A DNA stretch of 64,000 bases from Metellina segmentata (GCA_947359465.1 OX375875.1:54989583-55053582); one strand, 5' to 3'; shown: positions 13,172 through 26,485, counted from the stretch's first letter. The notes: generated by a model not told the origin, from the sequence alone. Numbers and translations: made by a program.

Positions 13172-13888
13172 AGATGGGGTATGTCATTTAATGTAGGGAA
13201 ATGTCAAGTTCTGCATATGGGTTACAGGAACAGTGGAGCCGAGTACTGTCTGTAGGGAGTAAAGGTAAAGGAGGGAGAAACAGTCAAGGATCTTGGGGTG
13301 ATAATTCACAGGGATTTTAAAATGGGTCACCAATGTTCAGCTGCGGGCAAAAAGGCTAATAGGTTATTGGGGTATATTAAAAAGACTGTAACTTCAAGGG
13401 ATAAGAATATAATCTTGCCGTTATATAAGGGTTTAGTAAGACCACATCTAGAATATGCTGTACAATTCTGGGCTACATATATGAGAGAGGACATAGAATC
13501 AATTGAAAGGAATGTAAGGAGAATCATGTATACACTGGAAAGAAGAAGAAGGAGGGGGGATTTGATTCAGCTTTTCAAGTTTGTAAAACAAGGGGACACA
13601 GAGGGCTTACATTTCAATAGGGATAACAGAACAAGGGACCATGGGTATAAATTGAATAAGACACATTTTAATCGGGATTTAAGGAAAAACTACTATTTTA
13701 ATAGGGTAATAGACAGTTGGAAAGCGTTGCCAGAAAATATAGTTAATTCAAAGGGAGTGTACGAATTTAAGATACAATTGGATAGTCAGTGGGAATTGGG
13801 GAATTCATAAACAAAGGACCAGCCTTGTTGGGCTCGAGCCTGTAGCTGGTCGTCAATATTTGTATTTGTATTTGTTGTATTTGTATTA
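13172..13888 (+). mobile_element. 5'-truncated non-LTR retrotransposon (jockey/CR1-type), RT C-terminus
   Basis: The reading from 13172 to TAA at 13808-13810 encodes the thumb and post-RT region of a LINE: FNVGKCQVLHMGYR, an in-frame TAG at 13253-13255, VKDLGVIIHRDFKMGHQC, KKANRLLGYIKK, LPLYKGLVRPHLEYAVQFW, and RVIDSWKALPENIVN near the end. About 30 residues normally found before RRRRGDLIQLFKFVK appear deleted. It ends with a short GC-rich 3' UTR and a (TTTGTA)-type microsatellite tail at 13856-13888, typical of a LINE 3' end. The loss of everything upstream of the RT thumb is typical 5' truncation. Confidence 0.88.
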
Positions 13889-14017
13889 GGGTTAAAAAAG
13901 GGCAAGCGATATTTTCTAATATTCAACAGACTACATAAGTGCCATTTTGTCGATATAATATGACAACGACTGTATTATGTGATATCATTTCGCTTAGTTT
14001 GGGGATATTACCTTCAG

Positions 14018-15062
14018 CATTTCAGCAATAAAAATTCCAAAGAATGAATTCCGAATTGATACGTGATAGTTGATTGACCAATATAATTTAAATTAAACAA
14101 AAAACGTCTCCACCCACCAGATAAACTACATTTTAAAGTAACCGCTATAGGTATCATGCGAGAGCATCTGGGAATTTTAAGTAAAATCCTCGCGTTCCGA
14201 CTGGTTTGCTTGTTTACAGTAAAAATCACTTTCAGAAATGATTTGAAACATGCATTTCCAACAGAAACTTTACTTAATCATTATTAAATTTAATTAAAAT
14301 TGTTCAAGCCAAGTCAAGTTGAAGTACGATTCAAGCCAAGTAACTTAACTTTCGGAATACGTGCAGAAAATAATTTTTGCCACAGGAACACTACCGCCGC
14401 TTACAAAACCCGGAGATAAACTACATTTTAAAGTAATCGCTATAGGTATAATTCAAGAGTATTTGGTTAGCGTAAGTAAAATATTCGCATTAAGACTGGT
14501 TTGCTTGTTTATAGTGAAAATAACTTTCAGAAATGATTTGAAGCATGAATTTCCAACAGAAACTTTACTTAATCATTATTAAATTTAATTAAAATTGTTC
14601 AAGCCAAGTCAAGTTGAAGTACGATTCAAGCCAAGTAACTTAACTTTCGGAATACGTGCAGAAAATAATTTTTGCCACAAGAACACTACCACCGCTTACA
14701 TTTAGCTGTGACAGTTTATTGCCCAACTCCGTTTAGATTAAAGAACAACCGACGTCCCCTCCCTTTAAAAAAAAACCCGGAGATAAACTACATTTTAAAG
14801 TAATCGCTATAGGTATAATTCAAGAGTATTTGGTTAGCGTAAGTAAAATATTCGCATTAAGACTGGTTTGCTTGTTTATAGTGAAAATAACTTTCAGAAA
14901 TGATTTGAAGCATGAATTTCCAACAGAAACTTTACTTAATCATTATTAAATTTAATTAAAATTATTCAAGACAAGTTCAAGTAAGATTCAAGCGAGATAA
15001 CGTAACTTTCGGAATATGTGCGGAACACAATTTTCGCCACAGGAACACTACTGCCACCTACA
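14018..15062. repeat. 0.29-kb repeat present three times in tandem
   Basis: Copies at about 14117-14407, 14411-14700 and 14777-15062 share GATAAACTACATTTTAAAGTAA, GACTGGTTTGCTTGTTTA, TTTCAGAAATGATTTGAA and CAGGAACACTACCGCC. Copies 2 and 3 are nearly identical over about 200 bp, with a 75-bp insert between them. Copy 1 is more diverged and carries an extra 5' part (14018-14116, AATGAATTCCGAATTGATACG). Related single copies occur at 55362-55510 and 58755-58960 and, weakly, at 36830-37030. An uncharacterised dispersed family. Confidence 0.85.
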
Positions 15063-15069
15063 TTTAACT

Positions 15070-18000
15070 AGACAGAAAATGACTGTCATAGTTGAGAAAT
15101 ATGAGGCGAAAAAAAAATTACGACGAAAGGTTCAGTTAATAATAAGTACTAAATTTAGTAAAATTATGGTAAACAAGAAGCAATGTTTTCGAATATGACA
15201 GACAATGATGCGCCACATGATTTTTTAACTTAAAGTTTAAACTCGCAAGAAAAGATTCAGTTCGTCATTATAACTATGTTTTATCATAGGTTGGATAAAA
15301 CAAAGTAAAACAGCTACTAAATACAAAATTCTATTTGTAACAGTCCTTGACAAATACTCCAATTTTTATGTGAAAGACAGATTTAGTAATTCGTGTGTTA
15401 ACATAATTGCGAGTTGTTATTTTAATGTTTGACAGATTTAGAAGTATTTAACTATTTATCTAAGCAACTTTACTTAGGTTTAACTTTTAATTGCTAATAT
15501 GCTTTCTTAAGTAAGTTATAAATATTATTTTCTACTAAATTATTACTAAACAAGCATCAACTATAAGTAATTATTAATACAGGATTACAAATAATAATTG
15601 ATTAGTAATGAAAGTAAAATTTTTTTCATAAATTTCTCGTAATGGATACAACATATCAACTATCAATGTTGTATTTTTTCTGTAAACTTTAGTCTATATA
15701 TATCAGTAAAAAAATTGAAGCATCCCTATAGAGCAACTTTTTGACGCATTTAAAGAAAGACTTATAGTTTTAATATTACTTTGCAAAGTCTAGATTTTTA
15801 CTGTAGTTTAAAAGTTTCTAAAATGTATCCACATTTTAAAATATTATTCCTTTGTGCCATAAGTAAAGTATGAAAAAATACCTAAGCATAAATAATTAAT
15901 CTAAAAATTATTTCTGCAAGAATTTCTTTTTTATTGAAATTATATTTTAAATACTAAATTTGGAAGTCGTAGGTAATAAAAAAGTACATTTTAATATCTT
16001 ACATTAATGTACATTCAACTTATGCCCATAGCATTCTTATAATATAAAAATGTATGTTAGATTTATATTTTTTCTAAATTCTCTTTCGTATAGAGAATGC
16101 CAAAGATTAAGTTTTAAGAAATTAGAAGTATACTTAACTTACTGGTGCTGGTTCAAAAACATGAATGATGATAAACGGTTTTTATCGGCTACTTTATTAA
16201 ATTTACAAAAAACGCGATCAGATAGTGAATATTTCAGAACATCTCAATCCAAATACAGGAGTTTTTTCTAGGCAACAACGTAGTTTTATTTTTCAAGACT
16301 AATTAATCCGTATTATCTTACTGTTAAATGTTTTTGCAGATAAATGTGCTACTTCTACCTCATGAATTTTTTAATGTGAGTATATCTCACTTGGGACCTA
16401 AATTTATATTCCAAATTTCGAAAGTTTAAAAAAAAAGATAAGATAACTAGACTAGAAACACCATTGTATTTTATAAACACATTATACATATTCCACTTGT
16501 TGATCGTTATGATTTCTTAAACTACTAAGTCTTTCAACTGTTTATTAAACAAACATGCCTATTGTATTAACGTTGGTTAAAAAATTATTACAAATATGTT
16601 ACATAAAGTTTTATCGAAAGGATGGTTTGATTTCCATAACATCATATAGAAAATTTATTGCATGAAAATTATATGAATTTGTTAACTGTTAGAATTTAAC
16701 CTATGTAATTCAATATAATCAATCTTAAGCCTTTAAAATTTATGGATACTGCTATATACTTTTTGTTTAGTCTGCATTAAGAAATTAAATATTTCATACA
16801 TTCCATGATATTCCGCTTTATACGTGCATTTTGCAAATCATTGGAAATTATTTTAAAAGCCGAAGATAAAATCAACATATTGCATGTGTGTATACGATAT
16901 TCTCAGCTATTAAGTAAAGACATTAACTTATCGTTAAAGAGCGAAGTGATTTCATTGTTTAATTTGTAGAACGTTAAATGATATCTTATTTAATGCCATA
17001 GCTCCAAATTTAATAACGAGGTCCTGAGGTCCCTTTGAAGGGATTTCCTTATTTGTTTTCATCCTATTTACTTAAGTGTAAGAATGGGATTAAGAAAAAC
17101 AATAACAAAAGACAACACGAAAAAGAAATACAAAAGCTTCCATCGCAGAAAAGAATGAAAATAAAAAAAAACTCTCCAAACGATTACGTTAACAAAGCGG
17201 TCAATAGTGTAGTGGTTCCTAAAGGAAAAACTTTTATTGGAAACACTTTTCGGAACATTTGTTAGCAACTAACAACTCGAGTAAAGAGAAAAGGAACTTT
17301 TTTCTATCCCTTTCATTTTAAACAGATGTTTTTTGTCCTGTTTTCTTTCGTTTTCGCCCGCGGGAGCTAGAAGATAAAGAGAACAAATGAATAAAAGGAA
17401 AAAGTTCTAAGAAGTGATGACATCATTTTGTTCTCGTATAACTATTGAATGTCTGTTATTAGAAATCGAATGAAACATGGAATTCTATAGGATTGATTTA
17501 CAAGATATGTCAGTGGTATTTTTTTTCTGTGACTTTGATCTTACAATGGTGTATTTATCTCGTGTATATCCAGACGCGAACTGAAATCTTTTTGTTCCGT
17601 TATGCAGATTGATTTCATACTTTAACATCTGTACATCGATCATAATAAGGCTTCAATGACTTGTTTTGATTTCAATTTTTGTAATTTTTCAACACAATTT
17701 GAAGCGGTTTAAAGATTGCTACAACTATATACAATTTGAAATTTATTTTCATACATATTTCTAATCATGGAGATGTCTAATAATTGAAACATGGCGTCGC
17801 TTTACTTTCAAAACCTCGTTACTCTTGAAATCAAATCTTTTTCCAGGAGTGATTAAAACTTAGATCTCAATAATAAGTCGATTATGAGATTGGAGGTTTA
17901 GGAATTTGCCAATCAACACTTTGTTATTGGATGGGAATTTCAAAAAAGTTAAGCATAAGCATATTTTTAGTCAAATAAACCTTGGAAACAAATAGACTTA

Positions 18001-18530
18001 CGTTAATGCGTTTGATTGTAAAATAATGATACATCACTATGTACCAAAAATAGATACCTTAAGGTTTAGTAATATTTATGAAAGCATAAGTAAGCTAAAA
18101 AGGTTTTACTAACATACATTTTATAAAAGGATATGAAAAAAGTAAAAGGATCATCAAAGTTTCTATGTGTGTGTTCAAATGTTTATTTATTTTCAATTAA
18201 TGATGCAATAATTCAATTCAACCGTATTTAAATTTTAAATTTTTATAATTTTCTAAAGTTTAGTTCGTCACATATTTAGAGTTGAAACATTTTCATTATG
18301 AAAGTTGAAATCTTTTTTATTTATAAAAAAACGCGAATCCAAAAAAATTGTAGAACCAGATTAAAACATAAAGTACCCTAGTTACAAGAGAAACTCGCGA
18401 AACAAATTAAAAAATTTTAGACGGAACAGCCAAACTGAAAAATACGGTGCTAGTATATAATTTGATAAAAATACATAACATAAATCTGAGTTAAAAGATA
18501 TATAAAAGTATCAAAATTTATTTATATACA
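15070..18530. other. AT-rich intergenic DNA
   Basis: Frames of 60-76 codons only, all of low complexity. No domain, repeat or RNA recognised. Confidence 0.6.
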
Positions 18531-18534
18531 GGCT

Positions 18535-19165
18535 GTTACAAAACTTACAGTACGAACTTCAGCAGAAGGAAGGGATAATTAAATTAAACCATTTAACAAA
18601 GGTTATGACACAAGCGGCACCCAGATTTGCTAGAGGGTGCTATTACACTGCACGTCAGTATATACGGCAATCCATGTGTCGACGATGCCAGACGTTTGTT
18701 TTCATTACTATTAGTGACTGCAGCTTTGAGCATTTACTATGAAAATGCAAAACTAGGGCTTAAAAAAAGTGTCCATACACTTACCACTTATAATTTATTC
18801 ATCTTAGTACCCCTTCTGTATCTCTCTCTCCATGTATACACCCGAGACTATACAATCTCTTGTTGACATGCGGGATCCATTGCTGCATGAGGTTTTCACC
18901 TCAAACGGATACTTCCAGAAACAATTGGAAACGCAACTCGTTAGACCAGGCTACTCGTTTCCGGTGATCAAGTGTCTAGCGGTCATATTTCCGAGCCCAG
19001 GCGAGACGCATAGTTGTTTGTCACTAATTTATCCAGGGTATTCTAGTTTGGCATCGACTCCTAAAGCCCATATCTTTGCGCGAATGTCGCAGATTTCTCA
19101 TGTTGACTGTTTGTTGGGGTCCATTATTGAATTCCGATATAGTTTGAGGTAGTGTTGCGAGCGTA
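18535..19165. repeat. unidentified degraded element
   Basis: GC-richer than its surroundings, with two short plus-strand frames (18627-18866 and 18832-19152) and, on the minus strand, protein-like stretches broken by stops (for example WALGVDAKLEYPG). The texture is that of an old transposon, but I cannot assign a family. No inverted ends found. Confidence 0.4.
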
Positions 19166-19199
19166 TAGAGAGACACGATTATAGCCAATCAACGATAGT

Positions 19200-20950
19200 C
19201 ACATTGACCCAGAGTCTTTATGACACACACTGTTGTCGTAAGTTACCGGTTTTGTAAGAATTATTGTTGTCATGGTACATCCTTGAAATGGTAGCACGTA
19301 AAAATTCAAATTTTTTGCCTCCAAAATGCAAGCCATATTCCAAGTTCCAACAATCAAACCACTTTGAAAATAGTATATGTTGTGATAATTCGGCATTATC
19401 ATGACGGAAACAGTTTCAGATGCCCCCAAAGATGTTAATCTCTGTATATGCAGCAGAACATCCAATCAATTACGTACATAAATGGCGTTGCTATGTATTT
19501 TGCACAAGCTCGCCGCCTGTATCAGTTTTAATGTCACTTCAGTGTATGTCTATGTCAACTTGGATTGGGAATTAGATACCGGCTTCCTTAAACAACTTAC
19601 CTTTATGGTTTCTATGCATTAATTCGTTCTATTGGGCAATAACATCTTAACACATGGCCACGCTAGTCAATCACATAAGATCGTATTTGTGGGCACCAAA
19701 TAAATAATTATTAAATTCTATTCTCGAAGTAGAAATTTCTTAAACATTTGCGGAGCAAAATTAACGTAGCTGAATAAAAGCACTTAAAACGTTTCAGAAA
19801 GTAGAATTTTGCAAACAATGCCTCTTTTTTTGAAGAAATTATTTATACAATTCTATATTCTTGCACACAATAATGTAATAAATAAGATAAAAAGAGTAAG
19901 TTCATCAACTTTACTTAAATTTGACGATTTTATTAGAGGATTCTTTATAAATGACCTTTTGAAAGATTGTTATAAGTAGAAATTTTCAGAGAAGATTTCT
20001 TATTCATACGCTTTCATTAGCTTAAATTATAAACACTTCATTTTCATACTGAACAATGTTACTTTTAGTTAAGGTATTCAAGTAACAGAAGCCAGAAGAA
20101 AAGAGCAATCGGGTTAAATTACTTCTAAATCTATCCCGAGGCCACGAAAATACTCGTGAATTCTTTGAAATGTGTTAAGAGTCAGAGTAAATTTTGAAAA
20201 TAATAATGTTTTTGATAGACTAAAGGGAATTTGTAAATAAAGCAGTTTTAGTTAAATTATTAATATATCTATTTATGCCATTGCACTGAGCAAAATGATT
20301 CAGTTGTAAGTCGATTTTTTTAGACAGTGTGTGTTCAGAGAAAGCTGGATTACTTAGAATCGAATAGACAAGCAGAAAAGTGAATTCGATAGAATGTTGA
20401 TTATGAAATACAAATGCAAATAGTAATAGTAGTTTTGTAGATTGTTTGAAGCAGGTTTGTTATTCTTTGCGTACGCTACCTCCAACTTGAGTCCATCATA
20501 GAAATATATTGCAATGGCATCATACAAGAATTACGTGTTGTAACGAAATAATCAGTGTTGTATTCAGTAACTTTTCTTGTTACCTGTGTGTTATAGTGAG
20601 GCTCCGGTGAGAAGGTACATCATGACCTTGGGATAGTCCAAGTATACAAGGGTGGTTAAGCTCGTAGGTGGAAAAGATTCAAAGCTAAAAACCGTGCAAA
20701 GTGGACGTCATAGGTGATTACTGGTACTGCCAACTCGAAATCGCTACTATGATTTCAATCATCGATCAATAATCACCGAACCAGAAACTTTGCTCAATGC
20801 TCTCATTATGGGAACACACCATTTATGTTTAACCAGACCCTAACTTAACGATTTGACTCATCCAAAATCACGTGACTCAAATGTAAACTTGTCAGATCCG
20901 TACTATAATGATCAACACTTGACAACGCCCTGCTACTCTTCTACATTATG
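19200..20950. other. AT-rich intergenic DNA
   Basis: Includes an 88-codon minus-strand frame (19199-19465) that I do not recognise. Otherwise no structure seen. Confidence 0.5.
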
Positions 20951-20960
20951 GTGTGGTAAG

Positions 20961-21398
20961 TAGGGATAAGAGATCGACAGAAAAACATCGATGTTGATAA
21001 TCCATCGTCCCAAAAACATCGATGTTTTTAAAATTCAGTGTATTTAAACTTTCCCCCCCATTTCTAAAACCTGGCTTACAATTAGTGATGCGACATCGGC
21101 TCCAATACATCGATGTTTTTTATAAAACATCGACATCGATGTCGCATCTCTACTTTTCAGACCCTTCACCCTTGGTCACTTTGGTCAAAAAGTAAGTTCA
21201 ATTTTCTGATTATAAAAAATATGCTACTTGGTTATTTTTTAAATTTTTATAACGGTACTTTTTCATTTAAAAATAAAACATCGACAAGTATAAACATCGA
21301 CCCAATACATCGATGTTACAAAAACATCGACCCCAATACTTCGATGTTTTTTTAAACATCGATGTTTTGAAAACATCGACATCGATGTCGCATCCCTA
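20961..21398. mobile_element. hAT-like non-autonomous element with perfect 8-bp target duplication
   Basis: It begins TAGGGAT and ends ATCCCTA. The 8-bp sequence GTGGTAAG is present on both sides (20953-20960 and 21399-21406), diagnostic of hAT-type insertion. The 438-bp interior has no coding capacity but carries many copies of the palindrome CATCGATG and an inner 70-bp near-palindrome at 21083-21152 with similar ends (TAGTGATGCGACATCG...CGATGTCGCATCTCTA). Confidence 0.88.
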
Positions 21399-22149
21399 GT
21401 GGTAAGGAGGTCATCAACATCAGCACATTTTTTCTGGAATACATAAAGCAGGTTATAACCTATAGCTACAGGTATCCCGACATGCTGATATGGTTATTCG
21501 TATCTCTAGGCATATTTATTTATTTAGAAATTACAGACATTCGACAACTAAACCATTATCTTTCTTCCTTCCCATGATGTCTAAGCAATACAGTTAAAAC
21601 CATTAAGTTCAGGACACTTGTCCAAAGGTTCGCTATTCAATGGTCATTCAGAATTATATTAAGTACAATTAGGTGAATTCCGAAGCTCATTTCTGAATAA
21701 ATGAACAATAAGGGAATCGTATGCAGCATTCTCGTTTTATAAATATGTATGCTATCTTGTCCTTTCGTAATAATGCTCGCTATCTTGATTGCTGTGATAG
21801 TCAAGAAGGCAGTATCTCCTGATTCCGTCTGAAGGCTTAATAGTTTAATTTCTAGAAATAAAAGTATCCTATGTATCTAAAGCGTCGTGCACACAGGCGG
21901 TGCTGCCGTTTCCATAGCAACGGGGCCCGTGGGTTAAGTGGGGCCCGCAAAGTGGCAAAAAAATGCGACGAAGAAAACAAAAATTTTTAAACTGGCGACG
22001 ATCTTGAAAATAATTTTTTTACTAGTCAAATTAAAATGTAAAAATCCCTAAAATGTAACATCCTCCATGAGGAATCCAAGTAAAATGTAAAATAATTTAT
22101 TCATGGTTGTTTTTAAGGAGGACTCTTATACTTTTGCTATTAAGTATTA

Positions 22150-23510
22150 CACTGCTGGCCAACGTAAATGCAACACCCTGAAGGAAGCATGCAAATAATA
22201 TGAAATTTACAACATGCATTAGCGGAGGTGAGATATGCAAATGATTAGAATTTCAGCGCAGACGCACATCACGCGCGTCTGTGGCGCCACTTCAAAGCGC
22301 TATTTAAGGCTTGGAGATTTCAACGATTTCAAGTACGGCAATTGTGTTTTTTTTTTTTTTTTTTTTTGTGGTTTAAAAAAAAAACGATCAATTATGCCTC
22401 GTAGGAAACACCGATTATCTTTTGATCAAGTGTCCGAGTTCAACAGAGGAAGGATAGTGGCCTACCGAGATTGTGGATTATCTTTCAGGGAAATCGGTAG
22501 TCGTGTTGGACGAAACCAAACAACTGTAATGCGGATATGTGATCGATGGATGCAGGAGTGTACGACGGACCGACGTGTTCGATCGTATCCACCTCAGTGC
22601 ACCACTTCACGTGATGACAAGCATATTGTGCGTATGGCAGTGACGGATCGCTCAGCCACATCACGAACCATAGCACAGCACATTCAGTCTGTAAACCATC
22701 AAACAGTGTCTGATCGTACCATTCGACGCCGTTTACAGCAGAGTGGTCTGTCCGCAAGACGTCCATTGCTTCGTCTACCCTTGACGCAGAACCACAGACG
22801 TCTCCGAGGCCAATGGTGCGATAAAAGAAGGATGTGGACGGCAGAATGGAATGAAATTGTCTTTACTGACGAGTTACGCTTCTCTCTGCAACACCACGAT
22901 GGTCGGATTCGAGTCTGGAGACACCGTGGAGAGAGGATACAGAACAGCTGCGTTATGCACCGCCACAGTGGTCCTGCACCGGATATTGTGGTATGGGGCG
23001 GTATTGGATATCACTTTCGCACTCCTCTAGTACGCATTGCCGGTACTTTAAACAGCCAGCGCTACATCTTCGAGGTGTTGGAGCCAGTTGTCCTTCCTTG
23101 CCTTCAGGGCTTGCCCACAGCCATATTTCAACAACTGGCCAGCTCGCTCTCCGGATCTTTCGCCGATAGAAAACATGTGATCCATGGTTGCTCAACGATT
23201 GATTCAGATTACATCTCCAGCTGCCACACCAGATCAATTTTGGCAACGTGTGGAAGCTGCTTGGTCTGCTGTACCCCAAGAACACATCCAAAGTCTCTTT
23301 GAATCAATGCCGAGGCGTTTGGCAGCGGTGATCTCCAACAACGGCGACTACTCTGGCTACTGATTTTGGCTACTGGCTACTGAAACCACACTTCAAAGAA
23401 GTCTATAAATTTAATCATTTGATACTTGGTCAACATGTTATCTACAAAATATGTTTTGCTGTGATATCTCTTGTCTTTTTTTGGTGTTGCAATTTCAGTG
23501 GCCGGCAGTG
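22150..23510 (+). mobile_element. Tc1-like element, 1361 bp, with TIRs and TA duplication
   Basis: 28-bp terminal inverted repeats (22150-22177 and 23483-23510), CACTGC.GGCCA...AA.TGCAACACC with about five mismatches between ends, flanked by TA at 22148-22149 and 23511-23512. A run of about 18 T lies just before the transposase start. The element is slightly short for a full Tc1 because of an internal deletion in the gene. Confidence 0.93.
22394..23362 (+). pseudogene. Tc1-like transposase with deleted catalytic segment
   Basis: ATG at 22394 begins MPRRKHRLSFDQVSEF. The helix-turn-helix region and GRN hook cover residues about 1-110. FTDELRF contains the first catalytic Asp. After IFQQ (about 23133) the family-conserved DNARPH block with the second Asp is missing: the reading jumps into what should be WPARSPDLSPIENM in a different frame, so about 20-25 codons are deleted along with the frame. 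In that second frame the Glu (SPIEN) is present, followed by an in-frame TGA where Trp is expected (about 23202) and an intact C-terminus ending NGDYSGY-stop near 23362. Inactive. Confidence 0.9.
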
Positions 23511-23960
23511 TATTAAATTTTGAATTCTATTTTAATAAGTAGTTTTGATTTTTAATTTAAATTGTAGAAAATTGTACATCAACAAATAACATTTTGATTT
23601 TATGGATAGTAAAACTGTATGTTGCTAGCAACTATGTTTATTAACCAAATGTTTATTTTTGCTTATTCAACAATTTTAACCTAAATATCTTGTTTTTTAA
23701 TATGGTATATCGCATATGTCATTCTTATAAACCTTTATGAAATATATTTTATGATTAAACTAGAGAAAAAGGATTTTTAAAAAGGTCAAAATGTCTGTTG
23801 AAACATAAACAGTGTAAAAGAGACATGGGTAAGGTGAGGTTGGGGCCTGTTAATTTAATTGGCAGCGGAGCCCACAGATTGAAGTGGGGGTCCTGCATGA
23901 GACACCGGATACTTTTTTATAACATAGCATTTTAACAAAAGACAAGACTTTGATGATACA

Positions 23961-24534
23961 GAAACAGATCTGAAAGTATTACCCATTTATTACTTATCCA
24001 CATAATTCCCATGCATGTTGAGGCATTTTCCCCAACGATGGAACAGTTTGAAAATCCCGGTCTCATAAAACTCCGTCGGCTGCGAGAAGAGTCACCTTCG
24101 CACGGCCCGTTTGAGTGCCGTCGTCAGAGTCAAATTTCTTACCGTCAAGGAACTTCTTTATGGATCCAAACAGATGGAAATCGGAGAGTGTTAGATACAG
24201 GCTGAATGGACGGTGCTCCAAAACTTCCCAACCGAAACCCTGCACTTTTGCACTAACTAGGAGAGGCACATGCGAACGAGCAATGTCGTGCAGTAGTCGA
24301 ATGTGTTGATTTGTCGCACTGCACTTTGGACCCATAAAGAAGCTCCTTGACGGTAAGAAGTTTGACTCTGACGACGGCACTCAAATGGGCCGTGCGAAGG
24401 TGACTCTTCTCGCAGCCGACGGAGTTTTATGAGACCAGGATTTTCAAACTGTTCCATCGTTGGGAAAAATGCCTCAACATGCATGGAAATTATGTAAAAA
24501 AGTAATAAATGGGTAAGGCTTTCACATCTGTTTC
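23961..24534. mobile_element. mariner fragment arranged as a 210-bp inverted repeat
   Basis: Left arm 23961-24170 and right arm 24325-24534 are inverted copies with scattered mismatches, separated by 154 bp. On the minus strand the spacer and left arm read a mariner transposase C-terminal piece: HDIARSHVPLL, FGWEVLEHRPFS, SDFHLFGSIKKFLDGKKFDS. This is the region of the third catalytic Asp of the D,D34D triad. The right arm repeats the end of that coding stretch in reverse. A transcript in either direction would fold into a long hairpin. Confidence 0.85.
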
Positions 24535-24629
24535 CATTTGTCATTAATTTTATTATTATCATTTTTTACATTATGTGCGTTAGTTATTGATACGCCCTCG
24601 CATGTTCTAGATTAACGTGTCACAGTACG

Positions 24630-24905
24630 TACCATGTCTAAAAGGTCCTTCATACCAACATAATTCGTGCCAATCCTAATCAATCTGAATCCAGTAGACA
24701 CTAACTAAAATATACTCGAGTGCATTAAAGCGCAATGCTCCAAATTCTGGCAGAGAATATTTAAGACGAACAAGTTATTTATTACGCATTCTACTATCTC
24801 GAATCTTTACTAGTCAGTTTCTACCAGATTCAAATCCATTTGGATTAGTCTGGATTATGTTGGTGAAAGGCGGGTCTAAGGAGAGATTATCCGCACGCCA
24901 ATACA
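24630..24905. repeat. imperfect foldback repeat
   Basis: Left arm about 24640-24720 (ACCAACATAAT..., TCTGAATCCAGTAGAC) and right arm about 24790-24890 read as imperfect reverse complements (ACCAACATAATCC, TCTGGTAGAAACTGACTAGT on the other strand). Likely a degraded MITE; boundaries are uncertain. Confidence 0.5.
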
Positions 24906-24909
24906 CTCA

Positions 24910-26485
24910 CGTTGACCTTCGTCCACAGGGTTTTCGAAACAACATTTTTCAAACCGATTATACAAGGTTGCAATCACAGCTCTTGTAATGTGGCCAGATC
25001 AACTCAACTCTTGTCAATCGAAAACCCGTGGGACGTTATTGTCAGTTGAGTAGAAAGTTTGTCAGACACTCTCGAAATGATGATTAATTGCTGGGATGTA
25101 GTCGGTACTATATTTTGCAATTACTTACTGCGCTGTTCGGTACTTAAACTCATTTCCCTACTATAATGCCTTTCCGAGTACATCACCCGACAACTATGCA
25201 ACTAATGAATCAATCCGAATATCCTTGTATGTTTGGAAGATAAAATTAAACATATGAAAACATAGTCTGAAAAATAATTATTTAAAACCTGCTTTTCTTT
25301 ACAATTTGTGGAATTTTGTCGCATTTCTATCATGGTTTAATTGTAGTTTTTGTTTATTCATTTTAGTCATCATTAAATGAGTTATTTTCGCTTTTCAAGA
25401 ATTTAAATTATTTATTCATTTATAATTACTGTGACCGTCTAGTTATTTGCTCTCAACTTGCTTAACGATTGTGTCGAAACTATGAAACACTGTTTAATGA
25501 AAACTCAAGTACAATAACGTCACTTACTTTTTATTAGTACATCATTCTAAATTATCTATATTGTACAAATACAGGACGGATGCAGAAATGTATATAACAC
25601 ATAAATTTCTTCAATTTTACAAGGATTTCTGATTATTACTTTTTATGTACATAATTTTACACATATATTCATTTAAATCTTTATATTATTTCCTTTCTTA
25701 TAAAACCACCAGTTTACTTATTTCTTCATACTAATTTAACAGTCGTTTTTAGTTGAGTATTATAAATCACTTAAAGATATAGTTATGCTTCAAGAAGTTA
25801 CAAAATCACACAGAATTTTAAGCATAACCTGTGCATGTTAACTTACCCTGTCATCCCTTAAATAAAATAAGTCCTTTAAATCCTAGTTTTGTTATGCTAT
25901 TTTTAAATACATAAAAGGAGCCAATGAATAACGTTGAGTAAAACAGAAAAAAATAAATTTAATCTTAATGCTGTTACAATAGAATTTAATAAAATTGTAG
26001 TCATCTCAGAAAAGCAAGCATGAATGCATGTGAGTGCGTTGCATGTCCATTTCATTAAATTTCCCGATAGCCGTTACTTATTACCTCACATATTCTTTTG
26101 ATAACAATGTATCGACAAAAGCACAGTTCCTCCTCAAATTTGTAATGTCTTTTTCTAAAATATTAGTGCAATAAATTTAGAAAATTTTGGATATTTTTAA
26201 ACTTTATCTAACAATTGTATAACGTTTGTATTGTTCACTTATTCTCATCAGGGTTCAAAAGAATTTGCTCCAACGCAAGAAAAAATGATGTTTTGAGGCA
26301 TATACCCAAAATGAACTTAAACCTCATATGACTAAACGATTTCGTTAATAAATCTGGGAATTTGGCATAAAATAACATTTACTATATTAATTGTTTACTA
26401 CAAACGCCAGTAAAGATATTTTTGTTAAATTTATAAAGAGGACAGATATCGGGCTATTCGCAAAACACTGTGTCTCTTTACAAAT
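24910..26485. other. AT-rich DNA downstream of the sarcoglycan gene
   Basis: No gene seen. The end of the sarcoglycan 3' UTR probably lies in or just right of this stretch. Confidence 0.5.
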
